Shown here: in pieces, positions 53,901 to 61,144 of the stretch | Layout of the letters: each line of letters starts with the position of its first letter | How positions within the stretch are numbered: position 1 is the stretch's first letter | From: Rothia nasisuis | GTDB lineage: Bacteria; Actinomycetota; Actinomycetes; Actinomycetales; Micrococcaceae | Length of the DNA stretch: 64,000 nucleotides | NCBI RefSeq assembly: GCF_928381405.1 | Contig: NZ_CAKMSB010000007.1 | Span: forward strand, 62,001-126,000 | Direction of reading: 5' to 3' | Notes under the pieces: generated by a model | What the model saw: only the letters and a program-made list of their open reading frames with translations | Told to the model about the DNA's origin: nothing | Databases searched by the model: none | Translations under genes and position numbers: made by a program

Positions 53901-56128
53901 GCCTTGAGGCATGGCTCCACAATGGTTCCTGTGACGGTGACAGTAATTGTGTTGTTGTAGTACCCGCTGGAAGGGTTAAGGTTATAGAGAACCCACTGAC
54001 GGCGCTGTTGGGGACTAAGCGGAAACTGGTTTTCCGCTTCATCAATATGTACCGAACCTATAATCTTCAATTGTTTCAGGTTTGATGCTAAGCCCCGTAC
54101 AGTTGGACATCTATAGAACCCTTCATGACTTACATCCAGACCCAACTGATTACGGATACTGCCAAGAAGCCGAATAACAGTGATTGAATCTGCTCCGAGA
54201 TTGAATAAGTTTTCGGTTACACCAATTGATGGTATACCTAACACCGATGTGCAGACATCCAACACACGAGCCTCGGATTCATCTGCAGGGGGCTCAATCT
54301 GAACGGTACCACGCAGAATATCAGCGCGAGCGTCTATGAGAATGTCATCGATAGCCCCAAAGCGGTCTCGCGGTAATGAATCAAGGACATCAACGATATA
54401 CTCGCTTCCGCCTGCCTCAGCAACAATGGCATCAATCTCATTAGCTCGGTCCACAAGAATACTTGCAGTGGGTGCATCCGTCACTATCTGGATTGCAGGT
54501 GGCTGCAATTCTGAAACCTTCGGAAAATCCAAATCTCGGTCTTCGATGCCATAGTAGATAAGTCCTAAATTGCTTTCAAGCGCACCAAGTAATGCATTTA
54601 CTCCCTCGAGGACATCGAATGCGGTTAGACCTCGATGAGCGAGTGCCTTTTTAACGCTCAAATTTCTACTCATCCCAGTCTCATTCCACACGCTCCACGA
54701 CACCCCAACAGCATGCACTCCAAGCTTTTGGAGGTAGGCTGCGTATCGAACGGCATGTTCAGTAGCTGCGACATAGTCTGACACAGTCACGCCAGGAGAA
54801 AGGCTACGAGCACTACCGAAAACGGCTAGAAAGGCACCGGCGTTTTGCTTAACTAATTCGCCGATACGATGAATCGATATAATGCTAGCCCCATAATTTT
54901 CTCGCGTCCGACTTAGTGTGGAGTCAGTAATAAGGACCTCATCAATTGCTCCAGCGAGATAGAATATTCCAGCAAGTGCCTTCCCATCTAACTCACTGGT
55001 TATCGCTAGGCTTATATCAGTTGATTCATTTAAGTCCATCTCCATATATCGCAAGCGCCCACGATTGCCTGAGCGATTGCGCACATCATCAAGAATGCTA
55101 CTGACTTGATGATACGGACGCCGCCCTAATACAAGGACATCAGCCTCATATCGAGCTAACAACACTGTAACAAGCCACTGCCCTACCCCGCCGGTACCGC
55201 CAACAACGACCACTACCCCAGATGACAGCCTTCGTGTCGTGACTTCGGTCGGTGCCGTAAGTTCAGCTCTGCGAAGTGCACGAACATAACGCTGCCCAGC
55301 ACCAGTAACTATGCGGTCCGTTTCGGGCTGAAGCCGGAGCTCATCCTGGACTGCTTGTATCAGGTCAGCTCCCTCTACTAAATCTAGATGGTTGATGGGA
55401 TGCCCTTCAGCTCTCGCTGCTCGTACAAATGCTGACATTCCAGCGTGTAAGGTAGCTGAACTTTGAGCTCCGACGTCTGACGCATTACGTGTAACGACGA
55501 GAGCACGGTTCATCTTGATGGCTTGCTGTGCGAAAGTTCGCAATGCCTCACCAAGTCCAGCGACCCCTCGCATCAGATTGCCCCAGATAAGACCTTCATT
55601 CCTTATAACATCATGTGGGCTCTCTTCAGCTGTCCAGAGATTGATAAGTGTAACGGCTTGATTCATTTCTGCGATGACTTCTGAGAAGGGATCTGGTGAG
55701 TATAGATTGACATGAACTACTCGAATACCTGAAGCACGCAAAATTGCTGTTTCGTCGTCCTCAGGGCAAGAGCGAACTACCGTCACCGACGCAGGTGCGT
55801 CTTTACATAAAGCGAGGGCTGTCTGCCCATTGTCAGTGAAGACAATCCACGGGACCTCAACCTCGGAAACTGAATCGAGATCAGATTCCGGATAAGGCAG
55901 AAGCGCATCTACGTGAATAACTCTTGTCGGGTTCCCGGATCGGCGCGAGCTGGCAGTACCTAAAGTGCTAGCAAGCACAGAGGATAGCCATCTACTATCG
56001 CACGTAGCAATTTCTGAAACTATTTGAACGTCGTTTATAGCAAAATTATAGGGCCGAAGTACTTGCGCAACGCGTTCATGAACAACTTCAAATGATGCTT
56101 TCCCAGCCTGGCTTTGGCTCAACCGCAA
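47903..56128 (-). CDS. Depsipeptide NRPS, KR-T-C-A-T-E-C (rest of CesA/Vlm1-like protein)
   Basis: 2741 aa. Approximate domains: 1-300, inactive KR half; 300-520, KR (VVVGGTGGVG at about 309; Tyr in SDYVAATEHA); 570-600, pseudo-A part (VLDSLPRDRFGAIDD); T (LGADSI, Ser about 648); C (HHIASDGWS, about 835); A domain with valine code DAFWLGGTFK; T (LGGDSI); epimerase (HHLVSDG, EGHGR, FNYLG); a second C domain (PHLSLDGWS); and a C-terminal A-domain scrap (LYPTGDFGVVE). It makes the hydroxy-acid-D-Val unit and joins it to the next hydroxy acid. The start is TTG with no clear ribosome-binding site and lies 41 bp inside the preceding A gene, which suggests a frameshift split of one ancestral gene. 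Confidence 0.92.
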   Translation of the reverse strand: MRLSQSQAGKASFEVVHERVAQVLRPYNFAINDVQIVSEIATCDSRWLSSVLASTLGTASSRRSGNPTRVIHVDALLPYPESDLDSVSEVEVPWIVFTDNGQTALALCKDAPASVTVVRSCPEDDETAILRASGIRVVHVNLYSPDPFSEVIAEMNQAVTLINLWTAEESPHDVIRNEGLIWGNLMRGVAGLGEALRTFAQQAIKMNRALVVTRNASDVGAQSSATLHAGMSAFVRAARAEGHPINHLDLVEGADLIQAVQDELRLQPETDRIVTGAGQRYVRALRRAELTAPTEVTTRRLSSGVVVVVGGTGGVGQWLVTVLLARYEADVLVLGRRPYHQVSSILDDVRNRSGNRGRLRYMEMDLNESTDISLAITSELDGKALAGIFYLAGAIDEVLITDSTLSRTRENYGASIISIHRIGELVKQNAGAFLAVFGSARSLSPGVTVSDYVAATEHAVRYAAYLQKLGVHAVGVSWSVWNETGMSRNLSVKKALAHRGLTAFDVLEGVNALLGALESNLGLIYYGIEDRDLDFPKVSELQPPAIQIVTDAPTASILVDRANEIDAIVAEAGGSEYIVDVLDSLPRDRFGAIDDILIDARADILRGTVQIEPPADESEARVLDVCTSVLGIPSIGVTENLFNLGADSITVIRLLGSIRNQLGLDVSHEGFYRCPTVRGLASNLKQLKIIGSVHIDEAENQFPLSPQQRRQWVLYNLNPSSGYYNNTITVTVTGTIVEPCLKAALVSLIERHEILRTRYVIVEDIPLQQVLPISGIDIDIPVLDMRHLSEFSQNQQLKQLIDTSGARPLNISSGLPLRLAIARTGQDEAVLVITIHHIASDGWSMRVILEELQQLYDDILAHGASRLPALKSQYRHHVADILAQENTDNYRRQLDYWITEMAGQSSAPPLSAASYNSSSNKESSAQNQNAGGHFTLSLDGELTANLKRLAHELDSSMYVVTLAAYAVLHARLTTDNHVRIGTLIAGRHRPETELLVGFFVNTLPVDFTVADDMTVRELVKLAKAKTITMQDNQDVQFDALVEAMQPERISDSNPLFQVLFVLQNAQLECAHGREAEWNLKIHENDTAKFDFSVQVFERPRAMDIVFEYRRDLLDAETVARWGRAYSRVLERFCAEPDTRVSDIDIVGKETGSLLFAEPAKSLLPSSLGVALAKTVRDFGERIALSKGGVALQYNELWERAGRYAGFLAENGVSEGSRVAVVARRTPEVIIALIALIRLGAVYVPLRPNDPDMRHAAIMADSGATVLLDSTEETRAGVAPLPLDEYSRDIPVEPEVTLDNPIYIMYTSGSTGTPKGVVVTHENVLSLAYQPKFIKLSCSDTTLQTGSLTFDASTFEVWGTLLAGAHLRLIDDATILDTHALSEEISRNSATIMWLSAPLFHQIIDSNPKALTGIRDLLVGGDVVSPRHVRAALDASPGLNVINGYGPTENTTFSTTYRVPASFPLDCPLPIGMPVQRSTAYILGPGHTPQLDGVVGELYVGGQGVSQGYLGHDELTAERFLPDPFVGDGGRMYRTGDLARVNAEGEIEFIGRQDHQVKIRGFRVELAEVELALRTIDGIQDAVVIALPASDGRMQLVAYHCGPRTEGVRAELEVSLPDYAIPYRFIHLNYLPLDPNGKVDRTLLPSPSSLEEGPSEVASTVSGENDIISIVRDIWKSLLDQTNFTNNESFFSLGGDSIQVIQMTNKLRQKGLVVSARDVFVHQTVEALAKVLRPAEKQSLITPVTSRATTAQLTPAQHWLLTDADADSGWLSHWNLPVAILVNSRTTYEAVCGAVDQIIAKHRLLSARFIHDGKRWHMFLPENPVQAPAVMDITVEEINEATQTLTLLQSSLDLEAGRLLAVAIVRSSDGTYVLLAPHHLVSDGVTLRILSDELLSSLEGRNEQEDSKNNSIEAWIRALDDRAKCVAEIEKQRLYWADVVRSARSQTLPVKASTFGNTIDIMRSLDSELTAQLNRVGSLIHGAEVQHVLLASLVMAWTETFGGDYLPVLLEGHGRTHAKIDVDISGEVGWFTSIYPAIISAPANRDLLKAVLDVRDHARALPNGGIDFGVLRYMMDGGEQFAINPPLAFNYLGVIPHGLRFADPEFGEFRSPDSPRSAPIELNVLQEEGLLRIVWTVEKQAGGISPELVSLIENYELTLMMLCSKLSSEQGRVYSAGDFDLVTLNENSLDMVRDRFGSNVSDILPLTPGQAGLFYHGLVTDNDDYFGQISTTFKGNLDFDAFAQAWRLAVNRHDILRTVYLWEQMEHPIQIVLDNLPFEVEYEDFTRSATDVDKEVHAVLSADITAGFDLTSGPLLRVKVCCIGEDTYLFMLSFPHLSLDGWSVFHILYEVLQDYERGVSQPRKSITSESSIGEPALSCPGFGQYVRWLAQQDTEADRRYWQNYLTGLKKTAILPAESRGDNDIEGVFIQSQVSLTSAETHALEVLATKIDCTLGSLLQVGLGLTLSLYSTLDEVVLGVTTSGRTADLPGVEDIAGMLISTVPLRIPVNPEHPIDELVRCVQTDMFEAVTHSTLSTTEISECADLPPGHNLFDVALIIENYPLGPDVLKSTTLELGSFSSHERTNFPVTVVAIPGEELLLRISVTTNQINTRWATSFGVTLRRVLLQISEGRRTVADIDASTEALRRSQRTRVNCLYEDQRALFEVFDGPVYVLNAEGGLCPPGARGRVYLAVDTLDGLPLDDATIAWMTERRRSGGPETMPLYPTGDFGVVESDESVTLVD

Positions 56129-58028
56129 CTACTACCCCACCAAGGCCAGCAGGTAAATCAGTGCTAGTCCAGACTCGTGTCTCCCGGACACCGAGTGTAC
56201 TATTGAGTTTCATTTCAAGATCGGCATTTGGCTTCCACGTCCCTGCAACCATGCCTAGGGGCACAGATTCCTCATCTAGTCGCTTCTCTCGACTCCCAGG
56301 CGTATAAGGCCGCACTGTGATAGGAAACCCGCTGAATTGTTCAAGAAGTGTGGTTCGTACTCGCTCAGATAACTGCTCCCCGGTCGCCGCATCGAGACGG
56401 TAGTTTTCGAGCGTTCCATCTTTAAGATTTTGGGCCAACCGGGTGCGTTGCTTTTTTCCAAGATTTGTACGCGGAATTCCCAATCGTCGAACTGGAATAA
56501 TCCGACTGGGACGTAGGGCCAAACGGCGTCCAAGGTGATTTTGCATCATTTCAATTTGCGCGGGGTGGTATGTTTCACTCCGTGGTGTGTAACATACGAT
56601 AATCTCGTCATCCGCCCCTGCTTGAGATTCAGCCCATACCACCGAATGGGCGGGCTCAACGTAAGCCAGTTCCTCTATTACAGATTCGACCTCAGATGGA
56701 TCAAGATTAAGGCCGTTAACAATTAACACTTGTTTATTTCGCCCGGTCATAACAACCATATCACCAGCGATATGTGCAATATCCCCCGTGCGGAACCAAC
56801 CGTCGGGACCAATTGTTTCGGCATTGGCTGTGTCATTCCGATGATATGAGTTCAATACAGCCCGTCCGCGTATAACTAAGTGCCCTGACTCTCCAACGCC
56901 TAGAGGATTCCAGGCATCGTCCATTACAGCAATTTCAACTCCTGGGATAGGAACCCCTAGAGGTACAGTAGAATTCGCGCTCTCCTCTGCAAGAAAAGTT
57001 GTGTGATAAACCACCCCGGAGCAGGTTTCGGCCATGCCCCAGGCTGGCAGGAATACATCAGTTGCTAGACCACATGGTTCAAGTTGACGGGAAAGACGCA
57101 TAAGCACTTCACGATTGACCATTTCACCAGCGTTTATAAAGTAGCGGACACAACTTAAATCCCAATGTGGTTCGATGCTCGCAGTAAGATCACGGAGCAA
57201 TGTGTAAGCAAACTGAGGTGCCCAGGTATATGTGACACGGTGAGCATCAATTAAATCAAGCCACCTCAAGGGTTCTTCTAAGATATATTCTGTAGCAACC
57301 TGAACCTGTTCGCTTAATAAGTAGACACCTCTAAAGTGTGCCATGAGAATGCCAGCAGCGTGATCAAGTGGCATCCAGTTAAGTTGAATATCCGAGCCAA
57401 ACTTGCACAGTTCTGCGACACCTGCTTCTCTGCAAATAATCGCATCGTGAGTCTGAACGACCCCCTTGGGGGTGCCTGTACTACCCGACGTGAGAAACAC
57501 AGTCGCAATCGCATCACAACCAGGAGGTTCATGCCAACGAGCTGATGGAAAAAATTCTATACTCGGTGGAGCATATAAAACCTGTTTTGGCCAATCTTTG
57601 AAGGTAGGTGTCGAGCTCTCAAAGTTAGCAACATCCCGATGACCAATAAGTAGTTGCCCGTCACCGAGCATTTCTAGCGCTTGCTTAGCTACACCTTCAG
57701 TCTTACCAACAGGTACAGCCACTATACCTGTAATGAGGCACGCCCAGAAGAATCGAATCATCTCATGTTGGTCAGAACACTGGATAACTAGATAATCTCC
57801 GCTTCGCAGACCTGCATCTTCAAGCCAAGCCGCTGCACGCCGCGCATCATCCAGTAATGCTGCATAGGTTGTACATGTGTGGCGACCTGTTACATCGTAA
57901 AAATGTAACGCTACCTCTGGGGCTTCCCGTGCGGCGCGAAAAAGAGCTTCAGCGGCTCCTGACCAGCCTGGAAGATTAGCAATAGTGCCGCCAGTTAGTA
58001 GCGAGATATTCGCACTTTGATTAGTCAA
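56088..58028 (-). CDS. Keto-acid-activating adenylation protein (A domain of split module 1)
   Basis: 646 aa. A complete A domain: FLTSGSTGTPKGVVQTH (about 179-195), LNWMPLDHAAGILMAHF, AWGMAETCSG, DGWFRTGDIA, GRNKQVLIVNGLNL and IPRTNLGKKQRTRL with the A10 Lys. The last 80 residues (to VVVAVEPKPGWESII) look like the beginning of the KR-type domain continued by the next gene. The Asp usual for amino-acid substrates is not in the binding pocket, as in A domains for alpha-keto acids. 2-ketoisovalerate is expected if the product is valinomycin. It overlaps the thioesterase gene by 4 bp and the next NRPS by 41 bp. Confidence 0.88.
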   Translation of the reverse strand: MTNQSANISLLTGGTIANLPGWSGAAEALFRAAREAPEVALHFYDVTGRHTCTTYAALLDDARRAAAWLEDAGLRSGDYLVIQCSDQHEMIRFFWACLITGIVAVPVGKTEGVAKQALEMLGDGQLLIGHRDVANFESSTPTFKDWPKQVLYAPPSIEFFPSARWHEPPGCDAIATVFLTSGSTGTPKGVVQTHDAIICREAGVAELCKFGSDIQLNWMPLDHAAGILMAHFRGVYLLSEQVQVATEYILEEPLRWLDLIDAHRVTYTWAPQFAYTLLRDLTASIEPHWDLSCVRYFINAGEMVNREVLMRLSRQLEPCGLATDVFLPAWGMAETCSGVVYHTTFLAEESANSTVPLGVPIPGVEIAVMDDAWNPLGVGESGHLVIRGRAVLNSYHRNDTANAETIGPDGWFRTGDIAHIAGDMVVMTGRNKQVLIVNGLNLDPSEVESVIEELAYVEPAHSVVWAESQAGADDEIIVCYTPRSETYHPAQIEMMQNHLGRRLALRPSRIIPVRRLGIPRTNLGKKQRTRLAQNLKDGTLENYRLDAATGEQLSERVRTTLLEQFSGFPITVRPYTPGSREKRLDEESVPLGMVAGTWKPNADLEMKLNSTLGVRETRVWTSTDLPAGLGGVVVAVEPKPGWESII

Positions 58029-58762
58029 GACTCATTCACCCTACCAGTCTCGGATAGTACATTGTTAATAATCGCCCAAATTCTAGGTAAATTAGAATCA
58101 ACAAAGAAGTGGCCTCCATCGAAAGTATGAAAAGTGGAACGTTCTGTAGTAACAGAAGCCCATGCGTTTACTATGGCTTGGGGATTACCACAAGTAGTAT
58201 CATCTAGGCCATTGAGTATATGGACAGGACAGTTTACAGAACGGTCTAAATCGAGCTCCCGAGCATCTTCAAGCAACGCAAAATCAGCCCGAATTATTGG
58301 CAGAAACAGCTCACGAATCTCTTGGTTGGTGATCATTGCATCCGGCAAACCACCAAAAACTCCTAACTGAACGATTAACTCATCATCGCTCAAATGCGCA
58401 ATGGGTCTATCTAAAACTCTTGAATAATATGGGGTTCCGCGACCCGCCAAAACAAGCCCCAATGCTTGGTGTCCATGCAACTCAAGATTGCGCTCGACAG
58501 CTAGACCGAGCACAGCGCCTATACTGTGCCCAAATATGCAGTACGGAGTTGTACAGGTGCGCAAAGAACTAATTACCTGCTCAGTCAGCTGAGCGACAGC
58601 ATCCTTGAAACGCTTATGGGGCACAGAATTAATGCGCGTACCACGTCCATTAAGCTCCAAAGGAACAACAGACACACCAGGAAGTTCCCGAGACCAGCGA
58701 TGATACTTGCTCGCAGAAGCACCAGCATGGGCGAGACAAAATAGTAAACGCTTGTCTTTCAC
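58025..58762 (-). CDS. Type II thioesterase (CesT-like)
   Basis: 245 aa alpha/beta hydrolase. FCLAHAGASASKYHRW at the N-terminus, nucleophile in FGHSIGAVLG (Ser80), Asp in NGLDDTT and His in FDGGHFFV form the catalytic triad of editing thioesterases. It removes wrong or stalled groups from carrier domains. It is the first gene of the operon. Start is GTG at 58762, preceded by GAGAGGGGACC. A promoter candidate lies 45 bp upstream. Confidence 0.92.
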   Translation of the reverse strand: MKDKRLLFCLAHAGASASKYHRWSRELPGVSVVPLELNGRGTRINSVPHKRFKDAVAQLTEQVISSLRTCTTPYCIFGHSIGAVLGLAVERNLELHGHQALGLVLAGRGTPYYSRVLDRPIAHLSDDELIVQLGVFGGLPDAMITNQEIRELFLPIIRADFALLEDARELDLDRSVNCPVHILNGLDDTTCGNPQAIVNAWASVTTERSTFHTFDGGHFFVDSNLPRIWAIINNVLSETGRVNES

Positions 58763-59097
58763 GAGGTCCCCTCTCTCTTGGGTACCCGGATGTGAGCAAC
58801 AATTCCGTTATACACTCAATCATCCATTTGTCGCTAGAATATCAGAGCCAAGTTCGTGTGACAAGGAGACTTATCTCAAAAAGATAGAGGATTCTTCAAA
58901 AGTCCCTCCCGCCGCCAAAAACACCAACCCTCGCACCACCGGCAACACCACCCCTACACCACTAAGCAGCCGTCTGAACCCAGAGTGAAAGATCTGCCAA
59001 GTCTTGACATGAGCAGTTACCTTTGGCGCGCCCATTCTGCCACGGGTAGTTTTCTCACGCGCCGAGACAGAGAGGCGGAGAGGCGGCGCGCCTGCCC
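58763..59097. other. Right boundary region of the depsipeptide island
   Basis: 335 bp, no gene. Holds the operon promoter candidate (58807-58834) and TTCAAAAGTCCCT at about 58889, which equals part of the repeat near 5868. From about 58980 onwards the GC rises, so the junction with core DNA is near there. Confidence 0.55.
58807..58834 (-). promoter_or_regulatory. Candidate promoter of the depsipeptide operon
   Basis: On the minus strand GCGACA (-35-like) and TATAAC (-10-like) are 16 bp apart, upstream of the thioesterase start. No regulator gene lies in the island, and no operator-like dyad is evident here. Confidence 0.35.
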
Positions 59098-60165
59098 CTA
59101 CATAAACCGTTCCAGGAGTGAGCTCTCAGCCATACGGGAAAGTGACTCTCGAATCACGCGGGCACGCTGTTCACCGATACCTTCAACAGCGCGCAGGTCA
59201 TCGAGGCTGGCAGCCATGAGCGACTGCAAACCATCAAAACGTTCAACCAGGCGGTCGGCAACGGCACCGGGCATAGATTTGATGCTGGCGAGCAGGCGGT
59301 GACCGTGGGGGTGCAGAGTCGACTCAAGCTCTTCACCCAGCCCGGCAGTCCGAGCGATGGTGAGCGGGTCCACAATTTCTTTGTCATCAAGGCTGGCCAA
59401 AGCCCTCACAGCCGCCTGAACCTCCTCGGGGGTAGCAGCTACAGGCAGGTAGTCGCGTAGCACCAGCCAGCTCTCAGGCAGATTGTGGCTGGTGAGCTCT
59501 TCCAGCTGCAAGGCGACCAGACGCCCCACATTGCCAAGCTCAACCACATAGTGCCCAGCTTCTACAGTGATACGGCGAACCATCTCCATTCGCTGTAAAG
59601 TCAAAACCACATCGCGCAAGGTCACGCTAGCTTCAATCTCAAGGGAAGAGAGCTGCTGGAGTACCTGCTCTAGCCGTTCGGTGTAGCTATCGAGGGTGCG
59701 TATGGCCTGATTGGCCCGATTCATCAGTGACTGGGTATCTTCGACCGTGTAGCGGATTCCCTCGGCGTAAACAGAAATCATCGACATAGACGCGCTGACC
59801 GCAATGACGGGAAAGCCGGTTTGTTTGGCAACTCGTTCGGCGGTACGGTGACGGGTACCCGATTCGTTAGTTTCGATTGCCGGATCAGGCAACAGCTGCA
59901 CCCCCGCAGCGAGCAGGGTAGAGGCGTCCTTATCGCAGATGATAGCGCCGTCCATCTTGGCTAGCTCCCGCACACGGGTGGCTGAAAATTCGGTGTTGAT
60001 GGCGAACCCGCCGGACGACATGTGCGCCACAGTCCTGTCATTTCCCAGCACAATCAGAGCGCCGGTGCGGCTGCGCAGAATACGTTCTAGGCCCTCCCGA
60101 AGCTCGGTACCGGGGGCGATTTGGGCAATTATTTTGAGCAGGGACTCACTAAACATCGTTTGCAC
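59098..60165 (-). CDS. disA: DNA integrity scanning diadenylate cyclase DisA
   Basis: 355 aa. DAC domain with DGA (72-74, in MDGAIICDKDAS) and RHR (105-107, in GTRHRTAERV), the two motifs needed for c-di-AMP synthesis. A helical linker follows, then a C-terminal helix-hairpin-helix DNA-binding domain (SLDDLRAVEGIGEQRARV). It makes c-di-AMP while scanning DNA. c-di-AMP controls potassium transport in many bacteria, a coincidental but notable neighbour to a potassium-ionophore cluster. Start is GTG at 60165 or ATG three codons later. Confidence 0.96.
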   Translation of the reverse strand: MQTMFSESLLKIIAQIAPGTELREGLERILRSRTGALIVLGNDRTVAHMSSGGFAINTEFSATRVRELAKMDGAIICDKDASTLLAAGVQLLPDPAIETNESGTRHRTAERVAKQTGFPVIAVSASMSMISVYAEGIRYTVEDTQSLMNRANQAIRTLDSYTERLEQVLQQLSSLEIEASVTLRDVVLTLQRMEMVRRITVEAGHYVVELGNVGRLVALQLEELTSHNLPESWLVLRDYLPVAATPEEVQAAVRALASLDDKEIVDPLTIARTAGLGEELESTLHPHGHRLLASIKSMPGAVADRLVERFDGLQSLMAASLDDLRAVEGIGEQRARVIRESLSRMAESSLLERFM

Positions 60166-60277
60166 CCAACCCAGTGTAGTGCACCCGCGGGGCCGGTCAG
60201 GGCACAGAATCGCCCCGGCCCGCTATCTGCGAGCCGGGGCGGCCGGTCTGAGGTGGGGGAAGGGGGATGATTCGGTG

Positions 60278-61057
60278 TTAGCCGGTGACGATGATGCGGA
60301 CGGGCTGCGAGCTGACGCCGTTGACGGTCGCCGTAGCCCAATAGTAACCAGGCTTGATAGTCTCGGTGGTGTCGCAGCCTAGGACGTTGAGCGAACGGTT
60401 CCAGGTGAGCGGGGTAGTGTTGGTGGCACCGGCTGCAACTTCTGCATCTTCTGCTGGGTTGGCATGGCACTTGGCGTAGTTGAAGACCTGGGCGGGGCCT
60501 GAGGTGATATTGACATCTACGTTGTTAGCGCCGCCAGTGACCGTGCAAGGGGCACCTGAGGTGTTGGTGTAGGTGACCGCGAGCGCGGGGTTCTGGCCAG
60601 CAGCGTAGGAGGTGCTATCGGCTGTGAGGTTGACCTGTAGGTCCGCTGCGGTGCAGGCTACGGCCGCTACGGGTGTGGTTGGCTCTGAGGGGGTAGGTTC
60701 AGCAGTTTCAGTGGGCTCGGTGCTGGCGGGCACGGATTCGGTCGGCTCAGCGGATTCGGTGGCTGAGGGGGCCTCGGACGCTGACTCGGTGGGGCCCGTT
60801 GATTCAGATGCTGAGGCGCTCTCTGAGGGGCTTGCAGAATCGGTGGCACGTTGGCTAAAGTCGCTGAAGGCTTCAGCACTGCTGGACGTGGTGGCCGCGG
60901 GGCTTGCGGAGTCGCTCTCGCCTCGGCCTGCTAGCCAGCTAATCAGGCCGATGATGAGAAGCAAAGCTAAAACTAGTACGAGCAGAGCCATGATGCGGCG
61001 GCGGCGGTAGACTTCGGGGGAAACTTCTTCTACCTGTGAATCGAGGTTTTCAGACAT
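60278..61057 (-). CDS. Membrane-anchored Ser/Thr/Pro-rich surface protein
   Basis: 259 aa. Cytoplasmic head EEVSPEVYRRRR, one membrane helix (IMALLVLVLALLLIIGLISWL, residues 23-43), a linker of about 90 residues of Ser, Ala, Glu, Thr and Pro, then an extracellular domain of about 120 residues. That domain has Cys pairs (ACTAADLQ, APCTVTGG, LGCDTTETI) and a beta-sandwich look (YAAGQNPALAVTYTNTSGAP). The position next to disA and mutY equals that of Rv3587c in M. tuberculosis. The function is unknown; it is divergent from mutY. Confidence 0.75.
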   Translation of the reverse strand: MSENLDSQVEEVSPEVYRRRRIMALLVLVLALLLIIGLISWLAGRGESDSASPAATTSSSAEAFSDFSQRATDSASPSESASASESTGPTESASEAPSATESAEPTESVPASTEPTETAEPTPSEPTTPVAAVACTAADLQVNLTADSTSYAAGQNPALAVTYTNTSGAPCTVTGGANNVDVNITSGPAQVFNYAKCHANPAEDAEVAAGATNTTPLTWNRSLNVLGCDTTETIKPGYYWATATVNGVSSQPVRIIVTG

Positions 61058-61144
61058 ACCATCTAGCCTACCGTTTTCTATGCCTTGTGCGGAACTTTTG
61101 TGGAGAATGCACGCTGGTCATTGCGGATGTTTTAGAGTGTTGGG

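Larger units (their letters stand above)
36687..59097. other. Valinomycin/cereulide-type biosynthetic island inserted between radA and disA
   Basis: A block of minus-strand genes of lower GC than both flanks: type II thioesterase, A protein, two NRPSs, ABC ATPase, ABC permease and PPTase. Six of the genes overlap each other, by 4 bp or, at one junction, 41 bp. The set equals the known ces genes (cesP, T, A, B, C, D) except for cesH, in a different order. The flanking radA, disA, membrane protein and mutY are collinear with mycobacterial order, so this is an insertion. Confidence 0.85.

Noticed and set aside
36687-59097. Siderophore or cereulide as the product of the NRPS cluster
   Set aside because: No catechol/hydroxamate genes or uptake system for a siderophore, and the first amino-acid A domain reads valine, not the alanine needed for cereulide.
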